Shown piece by piece: positions 1-5,933 of a DNA stretch of 16,890 nt (its first letter is position 1; the number at the start of each line of letters is the position of its first letter). The notes under the pieces are model-generated. The model did no database searches. It saw nothing but the letters and a program-made list of their open reading frames with translations, and was not told where the DNA came from. Position numbers and translations under genes: made by a program. Source of the DNA: Succinatimonas hippei (GTDB taxonomy: Bacteria; Pseudomonadota; Gammaproteobacteria; Enterobacterales; Succinivibrionaceae); NCBI GenBank assembly GCA_004557545.1, contig SFGV01000041.1:1-16890 (forward strand), in the 5' to 3' direction.

Positions 1-86
1 GGTTATATTCTCGTTTTTATGTTGCAGAATTTTCTTTTTTCGATAAAATATCTAGTTGAAAAGTGGTCGAAAAAAGAAAGTCCGCA
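1..86 (+). promoter_or_regulatory. AT-rich flank of the CRISPR array, probable leader (partial)
   Basis: This AT-rich stretch abuts the first repeat and holds no repeat copy at the position one unit upstream (about 15-51), so the array ends here. The repeat reads toward an ATTGCGAC end on the plus strand, which resembles the ATTGAAAC-type 5' handle of many type I and III crRNAs. That orientation puts the leader, where transcription starts and new spacers are added, on this side. No promoter was identified, and the window edge may cut the leader. Confidence 0.5.
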
Positions 87-123
87 GTCTTATTGACCTA
101 CCCTGTTTCTAAGGGATTGCGAC
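87..123 (+). repeat. CRISPR repeat copy 1 (leader-proximal)
   Basis: 37-base repeat with GTC at the 5' end and GAC at the 3' end. The internal stem CCCT/AGGG occupies repeat positions 15-18 and 26-29. It is identical to the copies at 159-195 and 231-267. Confidence 0.9.
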
Positions 124-158
124 CCACCACCTTCGGGTCAAAACCGGCCTGCATTCTT

Positions 159-195
159 GTCTTATTGACCTACCCTGTTTCTAAGGGATTGCGAC
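159..195 (+). repeat. CRISPR repeat copy 2
   Basis: Identical 37-base copy, separated from its neighbours by 35-base spacers on both sides. Confidence 0.9.
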
Positions 196-230
196 TTGAT
201 TAAGCGTGAGCGATATTCCTGTTTTGTCAG

Positions 231-267
231 GTCTTATTGACCTACCCTGTTTCTAAGGGATTGCGAC
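231..267 (+). repeat. CRISPR repeat copy 3 (last repeat)
   Basis: Identical 37-base copy. The sequence after it contains no further copy at the expected spacing, so this is the distal end of the array. Confidence 0.9.
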
Positions 268-288
268 TTGGCCGGCAGTTTTAGATGA

Positions 289-752
289 CACCCCCGCGTG
301 GAAACCACGGATTTAAAAATGATCACGGCAAACTAAAATCTGTGACCTCTATCGGTACGATCCTTTTGCCGTAATTATTTAACCAGGGAGAAGGCAGCGG
401 CTTTTTAAAAATGGTGGACAGGGCTTAACAGATATTTGAAAGGCAGCCTGGTCAGGTTTATTGCGTGACACATTTAAGGGAGCAGGACGAAACTTAGAGC
501 GTGAAAATAGGACGGAGGAAACTCTTAAGCGCTCTTCGCGATAAGAAAGTTTTATGGCGGAGTAACTGAGCGCTCAAAGCGTCATATCGTACCTGCCCAT
601 ACTCAGAGCGTTCAGGAGCGGCTTTACCAAAAAACTATGACCAGAAAAATCCAGTCACCTGAAGCACAAACATTGCCATCCACCCGCCTGACGCGGGCTC
701 TAAGGGGAAGGCAATCGCAAAGAGCGGTAATGAGAGCAGGATCTAGGTGTAA
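289..752 (+). ncRNA. Candidate structured non-coding RNA (unrecognised family)
   Basis: No credible protein gene was found here on either strand, but a chain of local base pairings can be read by eye. These are 297-301 with 305-309; 325-332 with 365-372, enclosing 351-354 with 358-361; 382-387 with 447-452; a bulged stem 519-531 with 537-552; 554-559 with 580-585; 672-677 with 710-715, enclosing 683-687 with 693-697; and 656-660 with 745-749, closing the last domain. Stretches outside the stems are rich in A and G (GGAGGAAACTC, AGGACGAAAC), as in large structured RNAs. The 554-585 stem includes a G-U pair that works only on the plus strand. Signatures of RNase P RNA, tmRNA, 6S RNA and a group II intron domain V were looked for and not seen. 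Ends and strand are estimates, and this is inference from hand folding, not a computed fold. Confidence 0.4.
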
Positions 753-763
753 CCCTTAAAGAA

Positions 764-784
764 AACCCGGCGATTTGCCGGGTT
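764..784 (-). terminator. Terminator downstream of the hicB-like gene
   Basis: AACCCGGC and GCCGGGTT form a perfect 8-bp stem around a 5-base loop. Read on the minus strand it is followed by TTCTTT, giving a slightly imperfect U tract. It lies 43 bases past the stop of the HicB-like gene, so that gene probably ends its own transcript. It could also cap the 3' end of the candidate RNA on the plus strand, although no U tract follows there. Confidence 0.7.
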
Positions 785-827
785 AGGAAAGGATCCGTTA
801 ACTTGGAGGGAATAAAGCTTTTGTTAC

Positions 828-1268
828 CTATTTTCTGGTTATGGTGAGACCCATTGTAAAGCCTATAACCTCGCATACTCTTGCTATAAAGGACAACTTC
901 ACACCATTAGAAAAACGCAATCTGGCGTCCAGCTGTTTTCTTGAAAGCCCTAGTTTCTCAGCGATCTCATCTAAGTCCATGCCGCTTTGCACAATCGCGT
1001 TTCTAAGCATGATCTTGGCCGCCTTTTCTTCGGTAGTGCTTATCACGACATCGCCCTGCTCCGGCTTATTAGCGGGAGGCATTTGCGCGTGATCAGCAAA
1101 ACAGCCGATATCACAGTCGGTGATAAGAGACCGCGCCATTTCTACGGTTTCAGGATAGGTGTGATCGCCGGTAAAGCAGTTATCATGACCACGCATTACC
1201 GCAATATATCCATCCTGTTCATTACCTTCAATTTTGAAGGCGTATGACTGATAATCCTTAAGCTCCAT
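828..1268 (-). CDS. HicB-family antitoxin-like protein with C-terminal helix-turn-helix (no partner seen)
   Basis: A 146-residue protein. The N-terminal part (about 5-55) resembles the HicB partial RNase H-like fold: FKIEGNEQDGYIAVMRGHDNCFTGD is followed by an acidic helix. After a linker, residues 85-146 (IMLRNAIVQSGMDLDEIAEKLGLS...) form an XRE-type helix-turn-helix as in HicB proteins that bind their own promoter. The open frame continues upstream to 1439, but the start was placed at 1268 because a perfect AGGAGG lies 7 bases before that ATG and homology begins there. HicB normally neutralises the mRNA interferase HicA. No hicA-like gene with the GSHH-type motif was found on either side, so this is an orphan antitoxin-like regulator, or its partner is outside the window or unrecognisable. 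Strong fold resemblance, uncertain role. Confidence 0.75.
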   Translation of the reverse strand: MELKDYQSYAFKIEGNEQDGYIAVMRGHDNCFTGDHTYPETVEMARSLITDCDIGCFADHAQMPPANKPEQGDVVISTTEEKAAKIMLRNAIVQSGMDLDEIAEKLGLSRKQLDARLRFSNGVKLSFIARVCEVIGFTMGLTITRK

Positions 1269-1459
1269 TTTGTTACCTCCTGAGCGGCAGGTCATTATCT
1301 CTGATCTTGAGCAGGGGGCAGCAACATCATGCTCACAATCCTCATGGAAGGCTGGTACATGAGAAATATCAGGATGTATACCAGCCGGCAGGACGAAGAC
1401 AACAATGATGACGGAGGATCTATCAAACAGTGATATCACCAGCTCAGCTTGACAGATAA

Positions 1460-1485
1460 AACGGGGCGCCTCCCGGCGCCCCGTT
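1460..1485 (-). terminator. Terminator downstream of uspE
   Basis: An 11-bp perfect GC-rich stem (AACGGGGCGCC with GGCGCCCCGTT) closes a TCCC loop. On the minus strand it runs into TTTTATCT. It begins about 55 bases after the uspE stop and is a good Rho-independent terminator for that gene. It also insulates the hicB-like gene. Confidence 0.85.
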
Positions 1486-1540
1486 AAGTGCGCGTTTTAT
1501 ATAAACCCGCGCAGAGATCGCATACCGAAGTTGCTTCAGG

Positions 1541-2500
1541 TCAGTTGGCGTTTTCCTCGCTCTCCGCACTCTTTTCCTTATCACGGGAGGCCATGACCCT
1601 GTCGTTTACCACAATCAGATCGCCTTTTATGTAGTCGACGACTTCCTCACAGGTATTGCCGATGAGCGCCGCCATCATGCCGCTTCTGCCGGCGGATCCG
1701 ACAAAGACCACAAAGGCGTTGAGCTCATTGCAAACACTTGGGATAACCTCATCGGGCATGCCCTTTCTGATGTGGCAGTTTTCCCTTGGGATCCCGTGCA
1801 ACGCGGCAAACTCATAGAGCCTGCGCTCATGCTCCCTGACTATGCTCTGGGCATAGATCTCAGGTGAGTAATGGGGCACCTCAAGCATTACCGCGGGGAG
1901 CACCACCGGGGCGGAGTTGACCAGGTGAATGGTAGCGCCTGTGATCTTCGCGAGCTCCTGAGCCTCGCGCAACAGCATGACATTGGCCGCGCGGCGCTCT
2001 GAGAATGAGAAATCTACCGCAACCACGATACTGCCTTTGTCGGTCCATTTATGATCTTTGGCGATGATCACCGGAACCTTTGAGTTGCGCAGGATATACC
2101 AGTCTATAGGGGTAAAGAGAATTGAGTCGAGCACCTTGTGGTGGTTGGCGGCCTTGATTATGAGATCACAGCCGCTGTGAGCTGATTCCGCTAGGATCCC
2201 CTCTCCGATATCGCGGGTGAATACGGCGCGCGGGGTGATCTTCTCAAGATCAGCGGGAGACACGGTCTTGGCGAGGGTCTCCTTTAGCTGGGTCAGGGAG
2301 GTGTTTAGCACATCATCGCGGGTGGACTGCTCGCTCATGCGGTTGAGGATATGAATGTCATATGAAAAGTCATATACCAGCCTGAGAGCCACTATTCTGG
2401 CGCGGGGATTGTACTTTGCCAGCTCAAGAGCTCGCATCAGCGCCACCTGAGTATCGCGTCTGGGCTCAATTACCGCCAGGATCTTGTTGTACTGTCTCAT
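1541..2500 (-). CDS. uspE: Universal stress protein UspE, tandem Usp domains
   Basis: 319 residues, about the size of E. coli UspE (316), with two Usp domains. The first ends in FTPIDWYILRNSKVPVIIAKD, a near match to the [21 protein letters not shown] segment of E. coli UspE. The second ends in GSAGRSGMMAALIGNT...VVDYIKGDLIVV, which preserves the G-x2-G-x9-G-N-T type nucleotide loop of ATP-binding Usp proteins. The first domain lacks that loop. The family is linked to stress survival, motility and adhesion, acting in the cytoplasm through an unknown mechanism. AAGGAG lies 6 bases before the ATG. The C-terminal tail is charged and probably disordered. It appears to be transcribed alone, with its own terminator. 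A more diverged paralogue is at 11600-12496. Confidence 0.93.
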   Translation of the reverse strand: MRQYNKILAVIEPRRDTQVALMRALELAKYNPRARIVALRLVYDFSYDIHILNRMSEQSTRDDVLNTSLTQLKETLAKTVSPADLEKITPRAVFTRDIGEGILAESAHSGCDLIIKAANHHKVLDSILFTPIDWYILRNSKVPVIIAKDHKWTDKGSIVVAVDFSFSERRAANVMLLREAQELAKITGATIHLVNSAPVVLPAVMLEVPHYSPEIYAQSIVREHERRLYEFAALHGIPRENCHIRKGMPDEVIPSVCNELNAFVVFVGSAGRSGMMAALIGNTCEEVVDYIKGDLIVVNDRVMASRDKEKSAESEENAN

Positions 2501-2572
2501 ATTCAGCTCCTTAGCATGAAGCGCACAAAAACCCTTTTCTTAAGTATATTCAAGACAGATGGCGGATTTTTT

Positions 2573-2617
2573 GCGCCAGTGAGCAATTTTGCGCAAATAT
2601 TGCTCACGCTCAGGCGC
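2573..2617. repeat. Nested inverted repeat between murJ and uspE
   Basis: GTGAGCAAT (2579-2587) and ATTGCTCAC (2599-2607) make a 9-bp stem. The loop carries the self-complementary TTTGCGCAAA (2588-2597). An outer pair, GCGCC (2573-2577) with GGCGC (2613-2617), flanks it, slightly overlapping the murJ stop. No U tract follows on the minus strand, so it is not a classical terminator of murJ. It may be an mRNA 3'-end stabiliser, an attenuator or a protein-binding dyad. Confidence 0.55.
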
Positions 2618-4166
2618 TTTTAAGCTCTGAGGGTCTGATCCCTGAGAGTAAAAGCGCCGCAGCGTAGATGAGAGCTCCGGCTGTCACGCAAAAAGCGAGA
2701 TAGAGAATTGAGCTTATCGTGCTCATCGAAAACCATTGCTCATTCTCAGGCGAGATGGCGCGCACGGCGATTGCCATGACAAGCCCCGCTATAGCGGTTT
2801 TGAGGATGAACACCACAGTCCTTAAGGACGGGGTGTAGATGGCTTTACGGTGTAGCAGGATTAAAAGCAGCGCGGCGTTGACATAGGCGGCAAGCGCGGT
2901 TGAGAGGGCAAGCCCGACATAGCCTAAGGGCTTTATCAGTATGAGGTTGAAGACTATGTTGGAGGCGATTGAAATTAGCGAGCAGCGCACCGGGGTTTTG
3001 GTGTCCTGCCTGGCGGCAAAGCCCTGAACCAGCACCCTTGTGAGCATGATCGCGCAAAGCCCGCTTGCCGAGGCGAGCAGGGAGGAGGCTGAGAGCAGGA
3101 CATTTTGGGAGGTGAAAGCCCCGCGCATGAAGATCACCCGAAGAACCGGCTCGCGCAGCGCGATAAGCCCGCACATCGACGGAATACCCAGTACCAGAAC
3201 CAGTCTTACGCCCCAGTCCAGGGTCCTCGTGTAGCTTTCAGGATCAGAGGCGGCGTGCGACTTTGAAAGCGCGGGCAGGATCACGGTTGATACAGCCACC
3301 GCGAAGATCCCGATGGGGAACTCAAGCAGGCGGTCGGAGTAATAAAGATAAGAGATGGCGCCGGTTGCGAGAAAGGAGGCGAGCAGGGTGCTGATAAAGA
3401 GGTTTAGCTGGGAGGCGCTAACCCCGATCACGGCCGGGATCATAAGCTGTCTTATCTTTTTAACTCCGCGGTGCTTCCACGAAAAAGAGGGTTTTACCAG
3501 CATGCCTAACTTATAGACAAAGGGAATTTCAAATAAGAGCTGGAACACTCCGCCTGCGACCATGCCCCAGGCAAGCACAAGGTTAGGATCGGCGCTTCCC
3601 CTTCCAAAGATAAAAACCGCGGCAATGAGCGTGATATTTAAAATGCATGGTGTCATGGCGGGAATACCGAATTTGCCAAAGACATTTAGCACCGATGAGC
3701 AGAGCGCGGTTAAGGTGATAAAGAAAAGGTAGGGGAAGGTTATGCGCAAAAGCTCGGAGGCCTCAACATATTTCTCACCGTCGCTCTGCCCCTCAAGATG
3801 CGCCTGAAACCAGCCCCAGCCAAACAGCGCGGTTAAAACAGGCGAGAGCAGCATGCCCAGCAGGGTCACGAGAAGCACAATCCCGCCCAGGGTACCGGCG
3901 CTCTTGCCGATGAGCTCGCGAAGCGAGTTCCGATCACCCTGCTGCTTCTCGGCCGACATCACCGGGACAAAGGACTGGGCAAAGGCGCCTTCGGCAAAGA
4001 GCCTGCGGAAGAAATTCGGGATGCGGTTTGCAAAGAAGAAAACATCCGATGACATGCCGGCGCCAAGGACCGAGGCTATGACTATGTCACGGGCCATGCC
4101 CAGGATCCTCGAGAGCAGTGTGGCGGATGACGTGACAACACCTGAGCGCAGCAGACCGGATCGCAT
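2610..4166 (-). CDS. murJ: MurJ lipid II flippase (peptidoglycan precursor export)
   Basis: 518 residues (E. coli MurJ 511), a MOP-superfamily inner-membrane protein with about 14 membrane segments that flips undecaprenyl-linked lipid II to the periplasm. The N-terminus shows the family pattern SRILGMARD, GAGMSSDVFF and NRIPNFFRRLFAEGAFAQSFVP. Arg20, Arg26, Asp41, Arg54/55 and Arg279 (YYSDRLLEFP) match the charged cavity residues of E. coli MurJ (Arg18, Arg24, Asp39, Arg52/53 and Arg270). GGAGG lies 5 bases before the ATG, confirming the start. The usual gammaproteobacterial neighbours rpsT, ribF and ileS are absent. Upstream is a long gene-free region with an 18-bp palindrome about 60 bases before the start codon. 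Confidence 0.95.
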   Translation of the reverse strand: MRSGLLRSGVVTSSATLLSRILGMARDIVIASVLGAGMSSDVFFFANRIPNFFRRLFAEGAFAQSFVPVMSAEKQQGDRNSLRELIGKSAGTLGGIVLLVTLLGMLLSPVLTALFGWGWFQAHLEGQSDGEKYVEASELLRITFPYLFFITLTALCSSVLNVFGKFGIPAMTPCILNITLIAAVFIFGRGSADPNLVLAWGMVAGGVFQLLFEIPFVYKLGMLVKPSFSWKHRGVKKIRQLMIPAVIGVSASQLNLFISTLLASFLATGAISYLYYSDRLLEFPIGIFAVAVSTVILPALSKSHAASDPESYTRTLDWGVRLVLVLGIPSMCGLIALREPVLRVIFMRGAFTSQNVLLSASSLLASASGLCAIMLTRVLVQGFAARQDTKTPVRCSLISIASNIVFNLILIKPLGYVGLALSTALAAYVNAALLLILLHRKAIYTPSLRTVVFILKTAIAGLVMAIAVRAISPENEQWFSMSTISSILYLAFCVTAGALIYAAALLLSGIRPSELKSA

Positions 4167-4224
4167 AAAAACCTCCAGAAAAGTGATGTGCAGATGATAC
4201 CAGCATGACAGGCGGGGGGATTTA

Positions 4225-4242
4225 ACTTTCAGATCTGAAAGT
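4225..4242. promoter_or_regulatory. 18-bp perfect palindrome upstream of murJ
   Basis: ACTTTCAGATCTGAAAGT is its own reverse complement over 18 bases. It ends about 60 bases upstream of the murJ start codon, a usual place for a repressor or activator site. The binding protein is unknown. Confidence 0.5.
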
Positions 4243-4823
4243 AAAGACTAATGCAAGAAAAATATTTTTTTAAAGTTGCATGTTGTGGGAAACTCTGTCG
4301 GAAGCGGTGGAAAATGTGGGAAAACCGCTAAGGAAAGCAGAATAGCCCCTGTTTAAATCTTTTTAGAGCACAGCTTGCAATTTATAAAACATCTGAAAAT
4401 CAAGTAGTAAGTACAAGCTATTTAAAGAACACTGTTTTTTCTAAAGGAGGGTGACAAAACGCGCTCTGAAAGGCTTTTCCGGACCTTAATGCTTTTCCCT
4501 GATTTTGGGTCTGACATGTTAGAAAATTGAATAACGCTTTATATATCAAAACACTACTAAGATTAGTTAAATTTTCGCGATGAAACTGATTGTAAGTTAC
4601 AAGTATGAAAGTCAACTGCAATAATTTTTATGCATCCGTCCTTGTTGGAAAAACGGGGGATACGCGGTCGGGAGAAAATTTTTTTTGAAGCCTTCAGGGG
4701 GCCCTGACATAGATCATCGCGGTCCATGCTTTTATAAATAAGATAAAGAATCAACTTGTTAACATGTAAGACACATAATTCAAAACGTGCTGTATGTCAG
4801 GTGGAAAAAAGCGCACTGTTTAT

Positions 4824-4840
4824 TCCACAACTGTGGATAA
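4824..4840 (-). promoter_or_regulatory. Consensus DnaA box within an inverted repeat
   Basis: TTATCCACA on the minus strand (4832-4840) equals the strong R1/R4 box of E. coli oriC. TCCACA (4824-4829) and TGTGGA (4832-4837) form a dyad with a 2-base centre, which would place two DnaA-like half-elements head to head. A single 9-mer can occur by chance; the nearby variants make it more notable. Confidence 0.4.
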
Positions 4841-4926
4841 TTTTATTTAAAAACGCTCTGATGGTACTTTCGCAAGCCCTTTTGAAACAGTTTTACCCTG
4901 TGGGAAAGTTAAATTCAGGTGAAGTT

Positions 4927-4948
4927 AAAAAAAAGGCTATTGACAGCC
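4927..4948 (-). terminator. Possible weak terminator downstream of the ZIP transporter gene
   Basis: On the minus strand a short GGCT/AGCC stem with a 6-base loop runs directly into eight T residues, about 60 bases past the transporter stop. The stem has only four pairs, so this is tentative. Confidence 0.3.
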
Positions 4949-5007
4949 AGAAAGGCGTTTTTTGAGATTTTTTATAAGCCCTAAAGCGTCATTTTTTTAA
5001 AGCGCGT

Positions 5008-5799
5008 CTAGGAGAGCGTAAGCTCAAGGGCCATCATGAGCAGAAAACCGCTTAAAACCGAGATTGTGGCGAGATCGTTCTCCTCGTTCCCCAGAGAATG
5101 AGACTCCGGTATAAGCTCCTCAACCACCACATAGAGCATGGCTCCTGCGGCAAAGGACAGGAACCAGGGCATAAGCGAGACTACCAGACTCTCAAAGAGC
5201 ACTACCACCACCGCGCCTATGGGCTCCACTATCCCCGAGATCGTTCCCAGCATAAACGAGGCCCCCTTGCTCCTGCCCTCGGCGTAGTAGGGTACTGATA
5301 CCGCGGTGCCCTCGGGGATGTTCTGGATCCCTATGCCTAAGGTGAGCGCGATGAGCGCTCCAGCGCCCTGGGCGTCCCCCGCCGCTGCGGCCGCGGCGGC
5401 GACTACGCCCAGGGCCATACCCTCAGGTATGTTGTGGATGGTGATGGCGATAAAAAGCAGTCCCTGCTTTCCAATCTTTGAATGAATGCCCTCGGGGGAT
5501 TTTGCCATAAGGTGCATGTGCGGGGTCAGGCGGTCTACCACAATGAGAAACAAAACCCCGAGCGCGAAGCCCATGACAGGCGGAATAACTCCCGCCCCGG
5601 AGTTTCTGGCGTCATCAATTGAGGGGATCAGCAGCCCGAATACCGAGGCGGCGATCATGATCCCGGCGGAAAATCCCAGCGAGAGCTGGGTGAACAGCTT
5701 TCTTTTGGCTTTGCCCAGCGCGAAGACGAAAGCCGCGCCCATGGCGGTGCAAAGGAAGGTAAAGCCGCTTGATGATATGGCGAGGGTGAGAGTATTCAT
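5008..5799 (-). CDS. ZIP-family divalent metal transporter (GufA/ZupT type)
   Basis: 263 residues, an inner-membrane protein of about eight hydrophobic segments. Segment 4 carries HNIPEG (122-127) and segment 5 QNIPEG (159-164). The Gln in the second motif and the surrounding GIGIQNIPEG pattern are typical of the GufA branch of ZIP importers. Glu192 (GIVEPIGA) and the EELIPES stretch near 227-233 are likely metal-pathway residues, and HMH at 94-96 may bind metal in a loop. The family imports Zn(II) and sometimes Fe or Mn; the substrate here cannot be read from sequence. The start at 5799 fits the family N-terminus but has no clear Shine-Dalgarno sequence. It is preceded by A residues and a 15-bp tandem duplication. 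The gene stands alone, divergent from frsA. Confidence 0.88.
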   Translation of the reverse strand: MNTLTLAISSSGFTFLCTAMGAAFVFALGKAKRKLFTQLSLGFSAGIMIAASVFGLLIPSIDDARNSGAGVIPPVMGFALGVLFLIVVDRLTPHMHLMAKSPEGIHSKIGKQGLLFIAITIHNIPEGMALGVVAAAAAAAGDAQGAGALIALTLGIGIQNIPEGTAVSVPYYAEGRSKGASFMLGTISGIVEPIGAVVVVLFESLVVSLMPWFLSFAAGAMLYVVVEELIPESHSLGNEENDLATISVLSGFLLMMALELTLS

Positions 5800-5829
5800 T
5801 TTTTCTGTCTGCCGTTTTTCTGTCTGCCG
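5800..5829. repeat. 15-bp perfect tandem repeat abutting the transporter start codon
   Basis: TTTTTCTGTCTGCCG occurs twice in direct succession (5800-5814 and 5815-5829) directly upstream of the minus-strand ATG. On the coding strand each unit is CGGCAGACAGAAAAA, so the 5' untranslated region holds two copies where a ribosome site would be expected. Copy-number change could alter expression, but that is inference. Confidence 0.85.
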
Positions 5830-5933
5830 TCCTGGCCCCGGGTGTCACGCCGGAGTGCGCGAAAAACATGACTTGCGATAGCCTGTCTATGTGCGATCAT
5901 GTCAGAAACAGACGGAATTTTAAAGGACGGCTT

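Larger units (their letters stand above)
87..267 (+). CRISPR. Short CRISPR array, three identical repeats and two spacers
   Basis: Three identical 37-base repeats lie at 87-123, 159-195 and 231-267, separated by two unrelated 35-base spacers (124-158 and 196-230). The repeat starts GTCTTATTGA and ends ATTGCGAC. It contains a short dyad, CCCT and AGGG around a 7-base loop, so a crRNA repeat hairpin is possible. The handle-like 3' end suggests plus-strand transcription. Repeat length and the handle-like end fit a class 1 (type I or III) system, but this is inference because no cas gene lies in the window. All copies, including the last one, are perfect, so there is no sign of decay. Confidence 0.93.
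4167..5007. other. AT-rich gene-free region with DnaA-box-like sites and palindromes
   Basis: No gene is supported in these 841 bases; the short open frames lack ribosome sites and show no recognisable protein. One perfect DnaA box reads TGTGGATAA (4832-4840, TTATCCACA on the minus strand), facing a related TATTCCACA (4821-4829). Three copies of the related word TGTGGGAAA lie at 4284-4292, 4315-4323 and 4899-4907. Perfect dyads lie at 4225-4242, 4590-4602, 4757-4764 and 4824-4837. Several tracts are almost pure A and T. Possible roles are the murJ control region, a DnaA-binding site, a replication origin or the remains of lost genes. No dnaA, dnaN or mnmG is nearby to support an origin. Confidence 0.45.

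Noticed and set aside
124..230. Spacers targeting a sequence inside this window
   Set aside because: No match to either spacer was noticed elsewhere in the window by eye. A proper search was not possible.
268..800. RNase P RNA, tmRNA, 6S RNA, group II intron or a CRISPR tracr-type RNA
   Set aside because: The conserved signatures of these RNAs and a convincing anti-repeat to the CRISPR repeat were not found by eye. Kept instead as an unassigned structured RNA candidate.
1329..1433. Plus-strand 34-codon frame with EGWYMRNIR, faintly recalling the GWY segment of HicA
   Set aside because: It lacks the GSHH motif and a ribosome site, is too short, and lies on the opposite strand to the hicB-like gene.
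1269..1439. Upstream extension of the HicB-like reading frame by 57 residues
   Set aside because: The extension is not similar to HicB, and the perfect AGGAGG before the ATG at 1268 defines the start.
4418..4965. Short open frames of 63-69 residues in the AT-rich region
   Set aside because: They overlap each other, have no ribosome sites, no recognisable protein features and low-complexity composition.
5615..5869. 84-codon minus-strand frame overlapping the start of the ZIP transporter gene
   Set aside because: It lies in another frame of a clear gene and includes the tandem repeat as TADRK-TADRK, with no recognisable protein family.
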